DNA of 64,000 bases from Oceanimonas sp052119705 (GCF_052119705.1 NZ_JBGQOP010000002.1:1-64000), one strand, 5' to 3'; counted from the stretch's first letter, positions 32,579 to 41,793 are shown. Notes: generated from the sequence alone by a model not told the origin. Translations and numbers: made by a program.

Positions 32579-33931
32579 TTAACGGTTAATACGATAGCAA
32601 GGCACATAGGTGGTGCCTGGCAGTTTCATGCGTTCTTGTTCGACAAATTGCTGTAGTAGTTTATCCATCATCTGCATCATTTCAGGCTCACCATTGAGCA
32701 AGAAAGGGCCGAATTCTTCAATGGCTTTAATACCGCCTTCTTTCACGTTACCCGCCACTATGCCCGAGAAAGCTCGGCGCAGGTTAGCCGCCAGCTGTTG
32801 CGGCGGTTGATCGCGATTAAGATTTAGGCTGGCCATGTTTGCATGATCGGGTACAAACGGCTGTTGAAACTCAGGCTCTATGTGCAGCGACCAGTTAAAG
32901 GAGTAGGCATCCCCCACGGACTTGCGATAATCGCGTACTAACGGCATGGCATTTTTGACGCGGCGCGCCACTTCTGCCGGATTGTCGATGATGATTTGAT
33001 ACAGCGATTGGGCGTCTTTGCCCAAGGTGCTGCCAATAAATTCATCCATGCTACGAAAATAGTCGGCGCTTGCTTTGGGGCCGGTAAAAATAATCGGCAT
33101 CGGCTGATTGCGGTTTTCAGGGTGCAACATTATGCCCAAAATGTATAAAATTTCTTCGGCGGTACCCACGCCACCCGGAAACACGATAATGCCGTGACCC
33201 ACGCGTACGAAGGCTTCTAAACGTTTCTCGATATCGGGCAGGATCACCAGCTCGTTGACGATGGGATTTGGCGGCTCGGCGGCAATAATAGAGGGTTCAG
33301 TCAGGCCGATATAACGGCTACCAGACACTCTTTGTTTGGCATGCCCCACAGCTGCACCTTTCATCGGACCTTCCATGGCGCCGGGGCCACAGCCAGTACA
33401 GATGTTCATATCACGCAGCCCTAGCTCATTGCCCACTTCGCGGGTGTACTGATATTCCAAGGCTGAAATGGAGTGTCCGCCCCAGCACACGGCCAAGTTT
33501 GGTTCTTGGCCTGTGTGTACTGTGCCGGCATTGCGCAAAATTGAAAAGACTAAGTCTGTTAACTGTGCTGAGCTGAGGTTGCACTCTTCTGCAAATTGCA
33601 GTTTGCTGTTTACATAAATAATATCGCGCAGCACAGAGAACAAATGATCTTGAATGCCGCGAATAATCTCGCCATCCACGAAGGCGTGTATCGGCGGATT
33701 AAATAGCTCTAATTTTACGCCGCGCTCACGGCGGATCACGTTAATGTCAAAATCTTTATGACGGTCTAAAATTTCTTTCGAATTGTCGGTTTGGCTACCT
33801 GAATTAAGCACGGCCAAGGCGCAATTACGAAATAGCTGGTACAGGTTGCCGTGTGCTGATTTTTTTAGGTTGTCCACTTCAATTTGTGACAGCAAGTTCA
33901 TGCTGCCCACTGGATTTATATGGGTGATCAT
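32579..33931 (-). CDS. ppnN: Nucleotide 5'-monophosphate nucleosidase PpnN
   Basis: PpnN (formerly YgdH) hydrolyses purine and pyrimidine nucleoside monophosphates to base plus ribose 5-phosphate and is stimulated by (p)ppGpp in E. coli. About 450 residues align end to end with E. coli: ITHINPVGSMNLLSQIEVD, CALAVLNSGSQTDNSKE, NICTGCGPGAMEGPMKGAAVGHA, the LOG-type active site PGGVGTAEE, FSGIVAGNVKEGGI and a final MKLPGTTYVPCY. ATG 33931 has AAGGAG five bases upstream. First gene of ppnN-xni-IDH on this strand. Confidence 0.97.
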   Translation of the reverse strand: MITHINPVGSMNLLSQIEVDNLKKSAHGNLYQLFRNCALAVLNSGSQTDNSKEILDRHKDFDINVIRRERGVKLELFNPPIHAFVDGEIIRGIQDHLFSVLRDIIYVNSKLQFAEECNLSSAQLTDLVFSILRNAGTVHTGQEPNLAVCWGGHSISALEYQYTREVGNELGLRDMNICTGCGPGAMEGPMKGAAVGHAKQRVSGSRYIGLTEPSIIAAEPPNPIVNELVILPDIEKRLEAFVRVGHGIIVFPGGVGTAEEILYILGIMLHPENRNQPMPIIFTGPKASADYFRSMDEFIGSTLGKDAQSLYQIIIDNPAEVARRVKNAMPLVRDYRKSVGDAYSFNWSLHIEPEFQQPFVPDHANMASLNLNRDQPPQQLAANLRRAFSGIVAGNVKEGGIKAIEEFGPFLLNGEPEMMQMMDKLLQQFVEQERMKLPGTTYVPCYRINR

Positions 33932-33958
33932 TATCACTCCTTGAATATTGTTATGTGG

Positions 33959-35458
33959 TCAGTCGATGACTAGCTGATCACGGCCCGCGTGCTTAGCGCG
34001 ATATAAGGCTTGATCGGCGCGCTCCAAGGCAGAATGTATAGTATCGCCCGCTTTAAATAGCGTCGCGCCTAAGGAAATTGTGATAGTCACCGGTTGGTCT
34101 TTAAAGCGAAAAGGAATCTTTTTCACTTGCTCACGCAGTTTTTGTAACGGTGTTTCTAGGTTATCTTGGCTGACATTATTGAGCAGTACCGTGAATTCCT
34201 CACCGCCAAAACGCGCGACAAAATCGCTTTCGCGCAATGATCTTTGTAAGGTTCTGGCAATCAGACGCAGCGCTTTATCGCCGGCGAGATGGCCATATTT
34301 ATCATTAATTTCCTTGAAATAATCGATATCGAGCAAGGCAATACATAAGGGTTTATCATCACGTAACCATTGTCGATATTCTACTTCGAGCCGTTGATCC
34401 ATGCCGGCTCGGTTATGAATTTGCGTTAAGCTGTCGACAAACAGCTTATCATTTTGCTTGCTGAGTTGTTGCTGGAAATGATCGGCTTCTTGTTTCAGAA
34501 AGCCAATCTGTTGTTCCATTTCTGTCATGCGGGTTAGTAAGGCTTGCTCGCGCGCTTGTAAACGCTCATTTTGCACTAAGATATGGTTAATGCTGCGCAT
34601 GCGCACTTCAATATCGGCTTTGAGTTGGGCATTTTCTTGGCAAATTAAATGCTCGCTAATGGCTCTCAGCTCACCGGCAACATGCTGGTTATGATGACTG
34701 CGTGCGTCACACAATGATTGTTCTTCGCTGAGGGTGATAGCTGCGTATTGATGCACCTCTTCGAGATCTGTGTACAGCTTAGTTAAATATTGCTTGGCGT
34801 TGCTGCGCTCAAAGCGCACGCCTTCAATGGTGAGATCAATTAAGCGTAAGCACACCTCAGGTAATTCGGCGGGCGCTACGGGATTGAGCAATTGTCGACG
34901 GATCTTGGCCAGTTCGATGGCGACTGGACCAGAAAAATGTAGCTCTTCCACCAACTGCTGTAAACGCGAGCATAATTGATGCTGAAGGGCTTCATTTTGG
35001 CGCTCACGATCTAGCACGTCTTCGAGCGCTTGCTGGTAATAATCGAGTAGTTGCCACAGTTGTACTTGATGACTAGCATCACCGATACGCAATTGCGCCA
35101 GCAGTTCGTCGCCCTCAATGGGACTGGCGCCCGATTGCTGCAATAGAGTAGCGGCTGCGCTTAACTTCTGGCTGCCCAACTGCTGCAAGCGGGCGAGTTT
35201 AGTGTACCCGTTTTGTAAGCGCAGCAATTGCAGCTCAAGCTCGGCGGCCAGCACCTCAGCATTGAGCTGCGTACTCGACGCCTGAGGTTTGGTACCTGTC
35301 AATAATTTTTGCCACTGGCTAAATAATCGGGAGTTAGTGTCGTCGGGCTGTATGGCTAAACGTGACGCTGGGTGTTTTAAATCAGCGATGAGGTGTTCTA
35401 GCCGAGTGATCACCGCTGTTAGCTCTTGCAACATCAATTTATCGTTAAGATTATTCAT
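33959..35458 (-). CDS. Diguanylate cyclase with long coiled-coil sensor region
   Basis: Synthesises cyclic-di-GMP. The C-terminal GGDEF domain (about 335-499) has an intact GGEEF at 418-422 and an inhibitory I-site RESD at 409-412, five residues before it, so activity with product inhibition is expected. Residues 1-330 have no membrane helix and are rich in Leu, Gln and Glu with extended coiled-coil stretches (about 1-30 and 250-325), resembling cytosolic soluble DGCs. ATG 35458 is preceded by CAGGT. It lies 28 bp after a TPR/degenerate-GGDEF gene on the same strand. Confidence 0.92.
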   Translation of the reverse strand: MNNLNDKLMLQELTAVITRLEHLIADLKHPASRLAIQPDDTNSRLFSQWQKLLTGTKPQASSTQLNAEVLAAELELQLLRLQNGYTKLARLQQLGSQKLSAAATLLQQSGASPIEGDELLAQLRIGDASHQVQLWQLLDYYQQALEDVLDRERQNEALQHQLCSRLQQLVEELHFSGPVAIELAKIRRQLLNPVAPAELPEVCLRLIDLTIEGVRFERSNAKQYLTKLYTDLEEVHQYAAITLSEEQSLCDARSHHNQHVAGELRAISEHLICQENAQLKADIEVRMRSINHILVQNERLQAREQALLTRMTEMEQQIGFLKQEADHFQQQLSKQNDKLFVDSLTQIHNRAGMDQRLEVEYRQWLRDDKPLCIALLDIDYFKEINDKYGHLAGDKALRLIARTLQRSLRESDFVARFGGEEFTVLLNNVSQDNLETPLQKLREQVKKIPFRFKDQPVTITISLGATLFKAGDTIHSALERADQALYRAKHAGRDQLVID

Positions 35459-35486
35459 GTGATACCTGCGAAGCCGCCCTTATCAA

Positions 35487-37799
35487 TTAAATCGTCTTGG
35501 CTCGCTCAGGAGCTAAGGCTTGCCAATCAATATAATGTTTTTGATGGGAACAGTTTACTTTTACTAAGCCTTTGAGAATACCTTGAATGCAACAATGACG
35601 TATATCACCATTAAAAAAAGCCGCTTGCTGGCAATCCAGAGCCAATAATTCTACCCAAGCTCGCTCACCGGTTTCTTTACTCAGTTGGTGTGCGGCGGCC
35701 ATGGCCAGATATAAAATATCACCCATGCGCATATCATCCAGTGCATGAGGGGCTTTTGGCAAGAACGGATGACCAATAATGCCAATCGCTAAACGCTTAT
35801 CTAAGTTATAAACAGAGGGAAATTCCTCAAACATGCGCTCTAAATTGGTTAACGTTTCCTGCAATGAGCTTACTTGGCGTTGTGCAATAACATACATAAA
35901 TTGCCCTTCGCGCAAGTCATACAGACGCGCCTCAGGATGGATACGTCCTTGCAGATAAGTGCCTAGCTGTTGTTGCAGCGCTCTGGCGGCCACTAACCCT
36001 AAGCGTTCACTCAAATCGACCATAAAGGGGACATGCAACAGCAGGTAGTAAATTTTATCATCAAATGGCTGAGCTTGAGCTTCATTTAAGTACCATTGCT
36101 CTGAGCTAAGCTGGCTCTTGGCCACTTCTTTGGGCAAGCGCAGCATGAGCTGGCGCCAATTAGGTAGGCCGGTACGCGATTCCACTAACAAAGAATGCGT
36201 TAAGACGGTATTTTGCTCATGCAAGCGCCGTCGAGACACCAGATTACGCCACACGGCATATAACAGTAACGCCGCACTCACGCTGAGTGCGATGACCAAG
36301 GATGAGAACAACTGTTTATCTTGCTGTAATTGCTTGCCTTGCAGGCGTAGGCTCGCCAACTCACGCTCTTGCTGCAACTGCTGGTCATTATCTTGCACTA
36401 AGCTTTGGGTCAATAAACGATTAAGCTGGCTGGCTTGGGCGAAATGGTCGTGATAGGCCTGATAATGAATTAAGGCTTGGCTGGGGTTATGATTGTGTTC
36501 AAATAACAGTGCCAATAAACGATGGCTCTCGATTAAACGCGGTACATTCTTGATGCGCTCGGCAAGTGTGAGTGCCTGCTCTAGCTGTAATAAGGCCAAG
36601 CCGTTTTCGTGCTGGCTCATATACAACTGGCCTAGTTGATGCAGTGTATCTATTAGTAGTAGTGGTTTTTGTTGCTGCGCTACCATCTTGTGCGCGCCAG
36701 CTGGCTTAATATCGTGATTACGCTCAAAGCTAGCGCGGGCTTGGTTCAAATAGGGGAGCGCTTCGCTTGGTTTATCTAACAGCCGATAGCTGTGGCCAAT
36801 TTCTAAATACAATTGCGCTATTTGATTGTTGTCGACCAAGATTTTAGCCAAATCCAGCGCATTAAAAAAATAGACTAACGCCAAGCTGGCGTCTTGACTG
36901 CTGGTGCGCGTCACTCGACCTAAGTTAAGTAAGGAGCTAATTAATAAATTGGGATTGCCTAACGATTCAAACTCACTGGTTGCGAGATTGGCAAAATGAA
37001 TGGCTTGTTCACTTTTGCCTAAGCTGGCATTAATCGCTGCGGCTTTTTCTGCGGCCTGCGCTTTTAAGTAATACTGGCGACGTTTGCCAAGCAGGCTGAG
37101 GGTTTCTACGTAGTGAGCTAGTGCTAATTCGTCTTGTTGTATGAGCTGATAATAATTAGCCAATAAGTAATTGGCCCACGCCTGCTGGGTATGCTGATTA
37201 TCTTCTTGAGCTTGCAAGCGAACATGCTCAAACGCTAAGCGGGCCTCTTCCATTTTGTGTTGATAGAAGAGGGTGCTGGCTTGCAGCAGCGGCAGTGCTT
37301 GCTGTAAAGCGTCGGCACTCTCGGCATTAAGTAGGGTTTGGGCATGATTTAGCAGCTTGTTCGCTTGTGCGGCATCTTGTCTGGCCAGTGATAATTTAGC
37401 CTTGATCATTAAGCCCGCCGCGTGGCTGTCGGTTTGGCGATAGCGCTTAGCCAGCTTAATCGCCTGATTAATGCTGGCATCGGCTGGCAACAATAAGCCT
37501 TCGTTGGCTTGGCACAAGGCTTGAATTTGCCACGCTACTAGGCTTTGTTCTCGTGAGCGATAGTGCTGGCTCATGGCTTCTTGGTCAAAATCTTGTCGAG
37601 AGTTGACCAACTTTGCGGGATCAATTTCTTTACGCTGCAAAAATAATTGAGTGATGGCGACGCATTCGGCCGGACGGCTAAGCATTAGTTGCTGAGCCTG
37701 TTGCAGCTGCACAGGCTCAATTTGGTGATGCTGCAGTACGGGAGCACCAGCCAGATGGGAAACCAAAACGGCAACAGACAAGATCACAATAACAAACAC
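35487..37799 (-). CDS. TPR-repeat membrane protein with degenerate GGDEF domain
   Basis: The 770-residue protein starts with GTG 37799. An N-terminal signal/anchor (FVIVILSVAVLVSHLAGA) precedes helical TPR repeats over about 100-450 (AEKAAAINASLGKSEQAIHFA, LYLEIGHSYRLLDKPSEALPYLNQA, LHQLGQLYMSQHENGLALLQLEQA). A transmembrane helix follows at about 500-522 (LFSSLVIALSVSAALLLYAVW), then a coiled coil and a GGDEF-like domain (about 540-740) in which LREGQFMYV occupies the GGDEF position. Catalysis is therefore unlikely. Sensor input through periplasmic TPRs with a dead cyclase domain suggests a receptor or scaffold for the adjacent active cyclase; that pairing is inferred. Confidence 0.82.
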   Translation of the reverse strand: MFVIVILSVAVLVSHLAGAPVLQHHQIEPVQLQQAQQLMLSRPAECVAITQLFLQRKEIDPAKLVNSRQDFDQEAMSQHYRSREQSLVAWQIQALCQANEGLLLPADASINQAIKLAKRYRQTDSHAAGLMIKAKLSLARQDAAQANKLLNHAQTLLNAESADALQQALPLLQASTLFYQHKMEEARLAFEHVRLQAQEDNQHTQQAWANYLLANYYQLIQQDELALAHYVETLSLLGKRRQYYLKAQAAEKAAAINASLGKSEQAIHFANLATSEFESLGNPNLLISSLLNLGRVTRTSSQDASLALVYFFNALDLAKILVDNNQIAQLYLEIGHSYRLLDKPSEALPYLNQARASFERNHDIKPAGAHKMVAQQQKPLLLIDTLHQLGQLYMSQHENGLALLQLEQALTLAERIKNVPRLIESHRLLALLFEHNHNPSQALIHYQAYHDHFAQASQLNRLLTQSLVQDNDQQLQQERELASLRLQGKQLQQDKQLFSSLVIALSVSAALLLYAVWRNLVSRRRLHEQNTVLTHSLLVESRTGLPNWRQLMLRLPKEVAKSQLSSEQWYLNEAQAQPFDDKIYYLLLHVPFMVDLSERLGLVAARALQQQLGTYLQGRIHPEARLYDLREGQFMYVIAQRQVSSLQETLTNLERMFEEFPSVYNLDKRLAIGIIGHPFLPKAPHALDDMRMGDILYLAMAAAHQLSKETGERAWVELLALDCQQAAFFNGDIRHCCIQGILKGLVKVNCSHQKHYIDWQALAPERAKTI

Positions 37800-38045
37800 C
37801 GATATGCATGCAAATAGCTATCCAGCTTACCATAAGTGCGAGCCGAGTGAAGACTCGCTTGTGCAGCCCTAAGCGTAAGCAGTCACTTATATATCAGCCG
37901 TCATAGGCCTGAGGTGTACGTCACACGTAAACTTCTGCGCTGTCTCTTGCCTGTGCTAATGTCGGGCCGTCTGTTAGGCAAAGAACACCTAGACTCCGTT
38001 TTATTTTTTAACAGACGGCTTAAGCTGACCGCTCCCCACTGGGCA
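37800..38045. other. Intergenic region with 10-bp inverted repeat
   Basis: No gene is seen. CCGTCTGTTA (37967-37976) and TAACAGACGG (38009-38018) form a perfect 10-bp inverted repeat with a 32-base spacer, between the queF stop and the start of the TPR gene, both on the minus strand. It has no T tract and could be a regulatory RNA hairpin. Confidence 0.4.
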
Positions 38046-38897
38046 TTACTGGCGCTGCAAGCGCACGTTGGCGGCTTTGCCGGCTACGTTACTGCGATAG
38101 GGATTAATATCGAGTCCGCCACGGCGGGTGTAACGGGCATAGACAGTTAATTCTTTTGGCTTGGCGTGTTGCTGTAAGTCCATAAAAATGCGCTCGACGC
38201 ATTGCTCATGAAATTCATTGTGTTGACGAAATGAGATCAGGTAGCGCAACAAGGCTTCGCGATTAATACGCGGGCCTTGGTAGCGGATCATAATACTGCC
38301 CCAATCGGGCTGACCGGTAACTAAGCAGTTTGATTTAAGCAGGTGTGAGTGCAGTGTTTCGTTGACCCATTCGTCATCCGTTATATTGTCTAATAGCGCC
38401 AAATCCGGCTGATACTGCTGCACCTCTATGTCCAGATGGTCGATACAATCGCCGGGCAAGATACCAAATTGGTTAGAGGCATTTTTTAGCTCATAGAGTT
38501 TTACTTTGACGACGGTTTGCGCACACAGGCTCAAGTCTCTCGTCATCACCTCTTCCACATCCTCTAAATGCTCGAAGTGGCTTTGATTTAAACTATTCAG
38601 ATACAGCTTGAAGGATTTTGATTCAATAAGGTTGACGCTATTAATGGGCACGCGCACCTCGCCCATGGCTACCACAGGCTTACCTTTGCTATTCAGCCAA
38701 GACAGTTCATACAGGTTCCACACATCTTCACCGGCAAAGGGTAGGTTATCTGGAGTTAAGCCCAAATCATCGCGGTTTAAGCTGCGGGGCACGCCTTGTA
38801 ACTGGCTGGCATCGTATTCACAGACGTAGCTGCTTTGTTTACCTAAGGCTAAGGCATCGAGTGCCAAGCTTGCCTGATATTTTTGCTCGGGTGTCAT
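38046..38897 (-). CDS. queF: NADPH-dependent 7-cyano-7-deazaguanine reductase
   Basis: QueF reduces preQ0 to preQ1 in queuosine biosynthesis. The 283-residue chain is the long, two-domain (YqfC-like) type as in E. coli (282). It shows LQGVPRSLNRDDLG, NLIESKSFKLYLNSLNQ, catalytic Cys in HLLKSNCLVTGQPDWGS near 190, HNEFHEQCVERIF and YARYTRRGGLDINPYRS. ATG 38897 is chosen; TTG 38909 would add four residues. It is divergent from syd, 54 bp away. Confidence 0.96.
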   Translation of the reverse strand: MTPEQKYQASLALDALALGKQSSYVCEYDASQLQGVPRSLNRDDLGLTPDNLPFAGEDVWNLYELSWLNSKGKPVVAMGEVRVPINSVNLIESKSFKLYLNSLNQSHFEHLEDVEEVMTRDLSLCAQTVVKVKLYELKNASNQFGILPGDCIDHLDIEVQQYQPDLALLDNITDDEWVNETLHSHLLKSNCLVTGQPDWGSIMIRYQGPRINREALLRYLISFRQHNEFHEQCVERIFMDLQQHAKPKELTVYARYTRRGGLDINPYRSNVAGKAANVRLQRQ

Positions 38898-38951
38898 TTC
38901 AAAGTCCAATTGGTAGAATAAGATGCTCTGACCTTATTGTGAGTCTTTAGT

Positions 38952-39482
38952 ATGCAAGATCAAGTGGTGAACGCGCTTTGCGAATTATTTGTCCGCCAGC
39001 GTCGGGTCGGCGGTATTCCCTTGGTGGCGCACGATGCGGATTTTCCTTCCCCTGCTGAGCTTTTGCCCGCCGTGGCGGGTCAGGTAGGTTGGCAGGCTTG
39101 GCTAAAGCCTGAGCCTAGCGCATTTTCCAATGTAGGCGAGGCGCTGGAAATAGCGGTGCACCCTGATGTGAGTGAATTTTTTGGCCACTATTACGCGGGC
39201 AATATCGAGGGCTGTTTTAAAGGCTTATTTTTTACCTTGTTACAGCCTTGGAATGAAGCGGATTTTGAACGGCTACAACAACATCAAATTGCCCATCAGT
39301 TGATGATGAGAAAGCTGAAATTGCCGGCCAGCTGGTTTTTAGCCAGCTGTGCTGATGAGCAAAAGTTGGTGACGCTTAATAATGCCAGCGGCGAAGTGCA
39401 ATTAGAGCGCTTAGGTAAGGGCTGTATTGGTGTGTTGGCCCCAAATTTGGCGACGTTTTTACGCCAAGTAGAGCCTTGTTGA
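38952..39482 (+). CDS. syd: SecY-interacting protein Syd
   Basis: Syd is a peripheral inner-membrane protein that binds SecY and can proofread or stall translocon assembly. The 176 residues (E. coli 181) match family blocks: SPAELLPAV, a WQAWLKPEPSAFSNVG region, EIAVHPDVSEFFGHYYAGNI, a LLQPWNEADFERLQQHQIAHQLM stretch (about 97-120) and a C-terminal LAPNLATFLRQVEP. The neighbours (queF divergent, DUF2310 convergent) agree with Vibrio/Shewanella layouts. Confidence 0.94.
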   Translation: MQDQVVNALCELFVRQRRVGGIPLVAHDADFPSPAELLPAVAGQVGWQAWLKPEPSAFSNVGEALEIAVHPDVSEFFGHYYAGNIEGCFKGLFFTLLQPWNEADFERLQQHQIAHQLMMRKLKLPASWFLASCADEQKLVTLNNASGEVQLERLGKGCIGVLAPNLATFLRQVEPC

Positions 39483-39830
39483 TTAGCGCGTGAGGAATAA
39501 GGGGGAAGAGTGAAGGGGGCAAGCCAACAGCAGCGCCGATATCGGCATGCCGCAAGAATGTAGATGCGGCGACCGCCGAAATCCGCCTCAGTGCATTGCG
39601 AGCGAAGCAATCCATTCCATTCCATTTTTAGTCTTCTTGGCGCTGGGCGCTATGTTTTTCATTCAGCATTCAGCATTCAACACTAAAAACTCAACACTAA
39701 GCATGGATTGCCCCGTCGTTGCACTCCTCGCACAGACGAACGTGTGGTCTTTGCCGTCTTCCCGTCTTGCGAGCGCAGCCATCCATTTTTTAGTCTTAGC
39801 CTTTTTGGCGCTGGGCGCTTAGCGCTGTAG
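39483..39830. repeat. Intergenic repeat cluster between syd and the DUF2310 gene
   Basis: An imperfect direct repeat of about 55 bp (39596-39651 and 39767-39820) shares TTGCGAGCG, CAATCCAT or CCATCCAT, TTTTTAGTCTT and GGCGCTGGGCGCT. Between the copies is an inverted GGATTGCCCCGTCG segment that pairs loosely with GCAATCC. The tract also holds GTGAGG/GTGAAGG heptamer-like sequence near 39487-39520 and CATTCAG-type repeats near 39660-39700. No gene is seen. Confidence 0.8.
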
Positions 39831-40604
39831 TTAGTCTTTAAAATCCCAAGATAAGTTTGAGACTAAACGGCAGGGCTCGCATTTGAAATCAAAAATATCG
39901 TGCAGCGGCTCGCTTAACTGCCAAGGCTGGCCACAGCTTGGGCAAGGGCGCGCTAACTCGGACGCTAAATTGTCGCCACCCACGCGATATAAGTAATAAA
40001 AAGTCGGTATTTTTGTGAGCGACTCTATTTGCTTACACAGTTTGATGCCGCGCTGACTTAAACGGCTGCTGGGCTCGCTGATCTCGCTGACCGCCCCGTG
40101 CTCTAAGACAGAACCGTTCATTTGCAGCTGGTCACAGGCTTCCCAATCTTCTTGCCATTTGATCACTTGTTTAGCATCGCCATTGGCCACCGCCGGTATT
40201 TTATACAAAGGGATGGGCGCCAAATGCTCGCCACAACGCAGCGGCGAACAAGAGTGTAAATAGGTGGTGTACAGCAGTTGCCACGGCCGCTCGCTGCAAG
40301 CATCTGTGGTGTCGGAATTGAGGTCTTGGCCTTTCATCGCCATCTTAGGGCTAGTGAGGCCTGCTTGGTGTAAACGGTCAATCGCCAGCTCTACTTGGCG
40401 GCTGTGATAGCGGGCATGCAGGCTATCTTGCTCGGGGCACACCACGCGCGTGGTGAGGCCGTCAGCATGCATGGCGGTCGGGAATTCCCGGCCGATAATT
40501 TGTCCGTTATAGCGCAGCGCATCAATAAACTGGCGAATAGCGGGCTCAGCCTCGGCTAATTCGGTTTCTTGGTAGCAATCAAAGTGCAGTTCACATACCC
40601 ACAT
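39831..40604 (-). CDS. DUF2310 zinc-ribbon protein
   Basis: Function is unknown. The 257-residue protein begins MWVCELHFDCYQ and ends with a four-cysteine ribbon (CPSCGQPW, then CEPC; about 224-247) that should bind zinc and could contact nucleic acid. Internal Cys residues in LHSCSPLRCGEH (about 133-144) are also family features. Length and the syd neighbour agree with DUF2310 of Vibrio and Shewanella. Convergent with syd; the stop codon abuts the repeat cluster. Confidence 0.8.
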   Translation of the reverse strand: MWVCELHFDCYQETELAEAEPAIRQFIDALRYNGQIIGREFPTAMHADGLTTRVVCPEQDSLHARYHSRQVELAIDRLHQAGLTSPKMAMKGQDLNSDTTDACSERPWQLLYTTYLHSCSPLRCGEHLAPIPLYKIPAVANGDAKQVIKWQEDWEACDQLQMNGSVLEHGAVSEISEPSSRLSQRGIKLCKQIESLTKIPTFYYLYRVGGDNLASELARPCPSCGQPWQLSEPLHDIFDFKCEPCRLVSNLSWDFKD

Positions 40605-40656
40605 TACTCAGTCCTTCGGCGTACTAGTTGAGTTGACAATTTAGTTGAGGTGGCGA

Positions 40657-40989
40657 TTAATCATTTTTTCCACCCAAGGTGGTCGCTAATAAATGTTCTA
40701 AACGTTCCAGTCTCAGCGCCTGTTCAGTGACGAGCTGCTCGAGAGCGAGCAGGCGTTCGCTTAGCTCAGATAGCTCAGACTCTGGTTGTGCATGTGTATT
40801 AGCGCCGTGCAAGCTGGCCGTCGTCAGCGGCGGCAAACTGTCCGGTGACTGTTTATAGCGACTCACCAGCGCCAATAGCTCGCTTAAGGGCACTGGCGTG
40901 GTAAGACGGGCGCGCACTGCCGCCGTGGTGATGGCTTTTTCTTCGACGGCGAGCTGGCGTATCACCGCCAGTATCTGTTGTTGAGGCAT
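40657..40989 (-). CDS. Small uncharacterised protein, HTH-like start and coiled-coil end
   Basis: I do not recognise the family. The 110 residues split into an N-terminal three-helix segment (about 1-45: ILAVIRQLAVEEKAITTAAVRARLT, reminiscent of a winged-helix or KfrA-type start) and a C-terminal heptad coiled coil (about 68-105: LSELSERLLALEQLVTEQ followed by further Leu/Glu heptads). The pattern would suit a dimeric DNA-associated protein, but there is no direct evidence. Only a weak ribosome-binding site precedes ATG 40989. It lies 52 bp upstream of the DUF2310 gene on the same strand. Confidence 0.55.
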   Translation of the reverse strand: MPQQQILAVIRQLAVEEKAITTAAVRARLTTPVPLSELLALVSRYKQSPDSLPPLTTASLHGANTHAQPESELSELSERLLALEQLVTEQALRLERLEHLLATTLGGKND

Positions 40990-41164
40990 AATTTTTATTC
41001 AACTCTGCTTATGTAACGCTTTTTTTGTCGGCCTATCTAAAGCTAAGTAATGTCACATAACTCGTGTTGAGCCTGCAGCCAGCTTATCCCTTAGAGATTT
41101 AAAATATCGTCACCACGACTTTTCGCTGAAGAGACGGCTATCGACGAAAACCGCTGTTTTTATT

Positions 41165-41206
41165 GAGCTGACCGCTTACAGCTTCAAGCTGCCCGCAGGG
41201 CTTATC
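41165..41206. repeat. GCTGA-CGCTTAC intergenic repeat, copy 1
   Basis: The sequence from GAGCTGACCGCTTAC to GCCCGCAGGGC is repeated with substitutions, in the opposite orientation, at 44608-44650 (GCCCTTCGGGCAGCTTTAAG...TAAGCGATCAGC). It overlaps the end of the DUF2789 gene. Confidence 0.65.
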
Positions 41207-41432
41207 TAAGGCTGATATTGAGCTGGTCTATTACTTCGGCCCAGTCTGAGTCGGCTTGCCAGCCTTCTTTTAAGAAACTGGCTTGAGCTTTGCTCCAAAA
41301 GGGCGCGTCCACTAATTCCAAGTCGGCGGGCAATTGGTGACTTTTAATAAATTGCTCAATGCCATCATGGCTGGCATCTAACCCTAATTGCTCAAACAGA
41401 GCGCTAAATGGGTGATTAATTGATTCCATCAT
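41202..41432 (-). CDS. DUF2789 family small protein
   Basis: Function is unknown. The 75-76 residue acidic protein shows DUF2789 blocks: HPFSALFEQLGLDAS, FIKSHQLPADLELVDAPFWSKAQA and DWAEVIDQLNISLR. AAGGAG lies five bases before ATG 41432 and eight before ATG 41429, so either start is possible. Confidence 0.8.
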   Translation of the reverse strand: MMESINHPFSALFEQLGLDASHDGIEQFIKSHQLPADLELVDAPFWSKAQASFLKEGWQADSDWAEVIDQLNISLR

Positions 41433-41490
41433 AAAATCTCCTTAATTTTCTACTCGTTAAGTTGAATATAGGGTTACATACGCCTCACGC

Positions 41491-41793
41491 TTAAAGCATA
41501 GGTGAATCTGTCTCGCGCAATACTGGCAAGTCTACATTGAGCACTGTGAGGTGATGCAGCCACAATACTCCCTCGTTCTGTTGCAGGCCATCGTGGCTGA
41601 ACTCAAACCTAAACTGCGTTAGCAGTCTGCCTCGTTGCCATTTGAAGCGATACCGATACACGCTTAACAATTGAAAGCTCTGTTGGCGACAATAACGGGC
41701 CAGCCAAGCTTGTGCAAACTCACTTTGACGCCTGAGCTGCCAGTAGCCGGCGCCAAACAGTAAGATCGCCATTAAACTCAGTAACTCCGTCAT
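41491..41793 (-). CDS. DUF3301 family membrane-anchored protein
   Basis: Function is unknown. The 100-residue protein has one N-terminal helix (LLSLMAILLFGAGYWQL, about 4-20) and a basic, Trp- and Phe-rich domain (ARYCRQQSFQLLSVYRYRFKWQRGRLLTQFRFEFS, about 33-67) typical of DUF3301. Its ATG overlaps the stop of the DUF3549 gene (ATGA), so the two are translationally coupled. Confidence 0.78.
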   Translation of the reverse strand: MTELLSLMAILLFGAGYWQLRRQSEFAQAWLARYCRQQSFQLLSVYRYRFKWQRGRLLTQFRFEFSHDGLQQNEGVLWLHHLTVLNVDLPVLRETDSPML

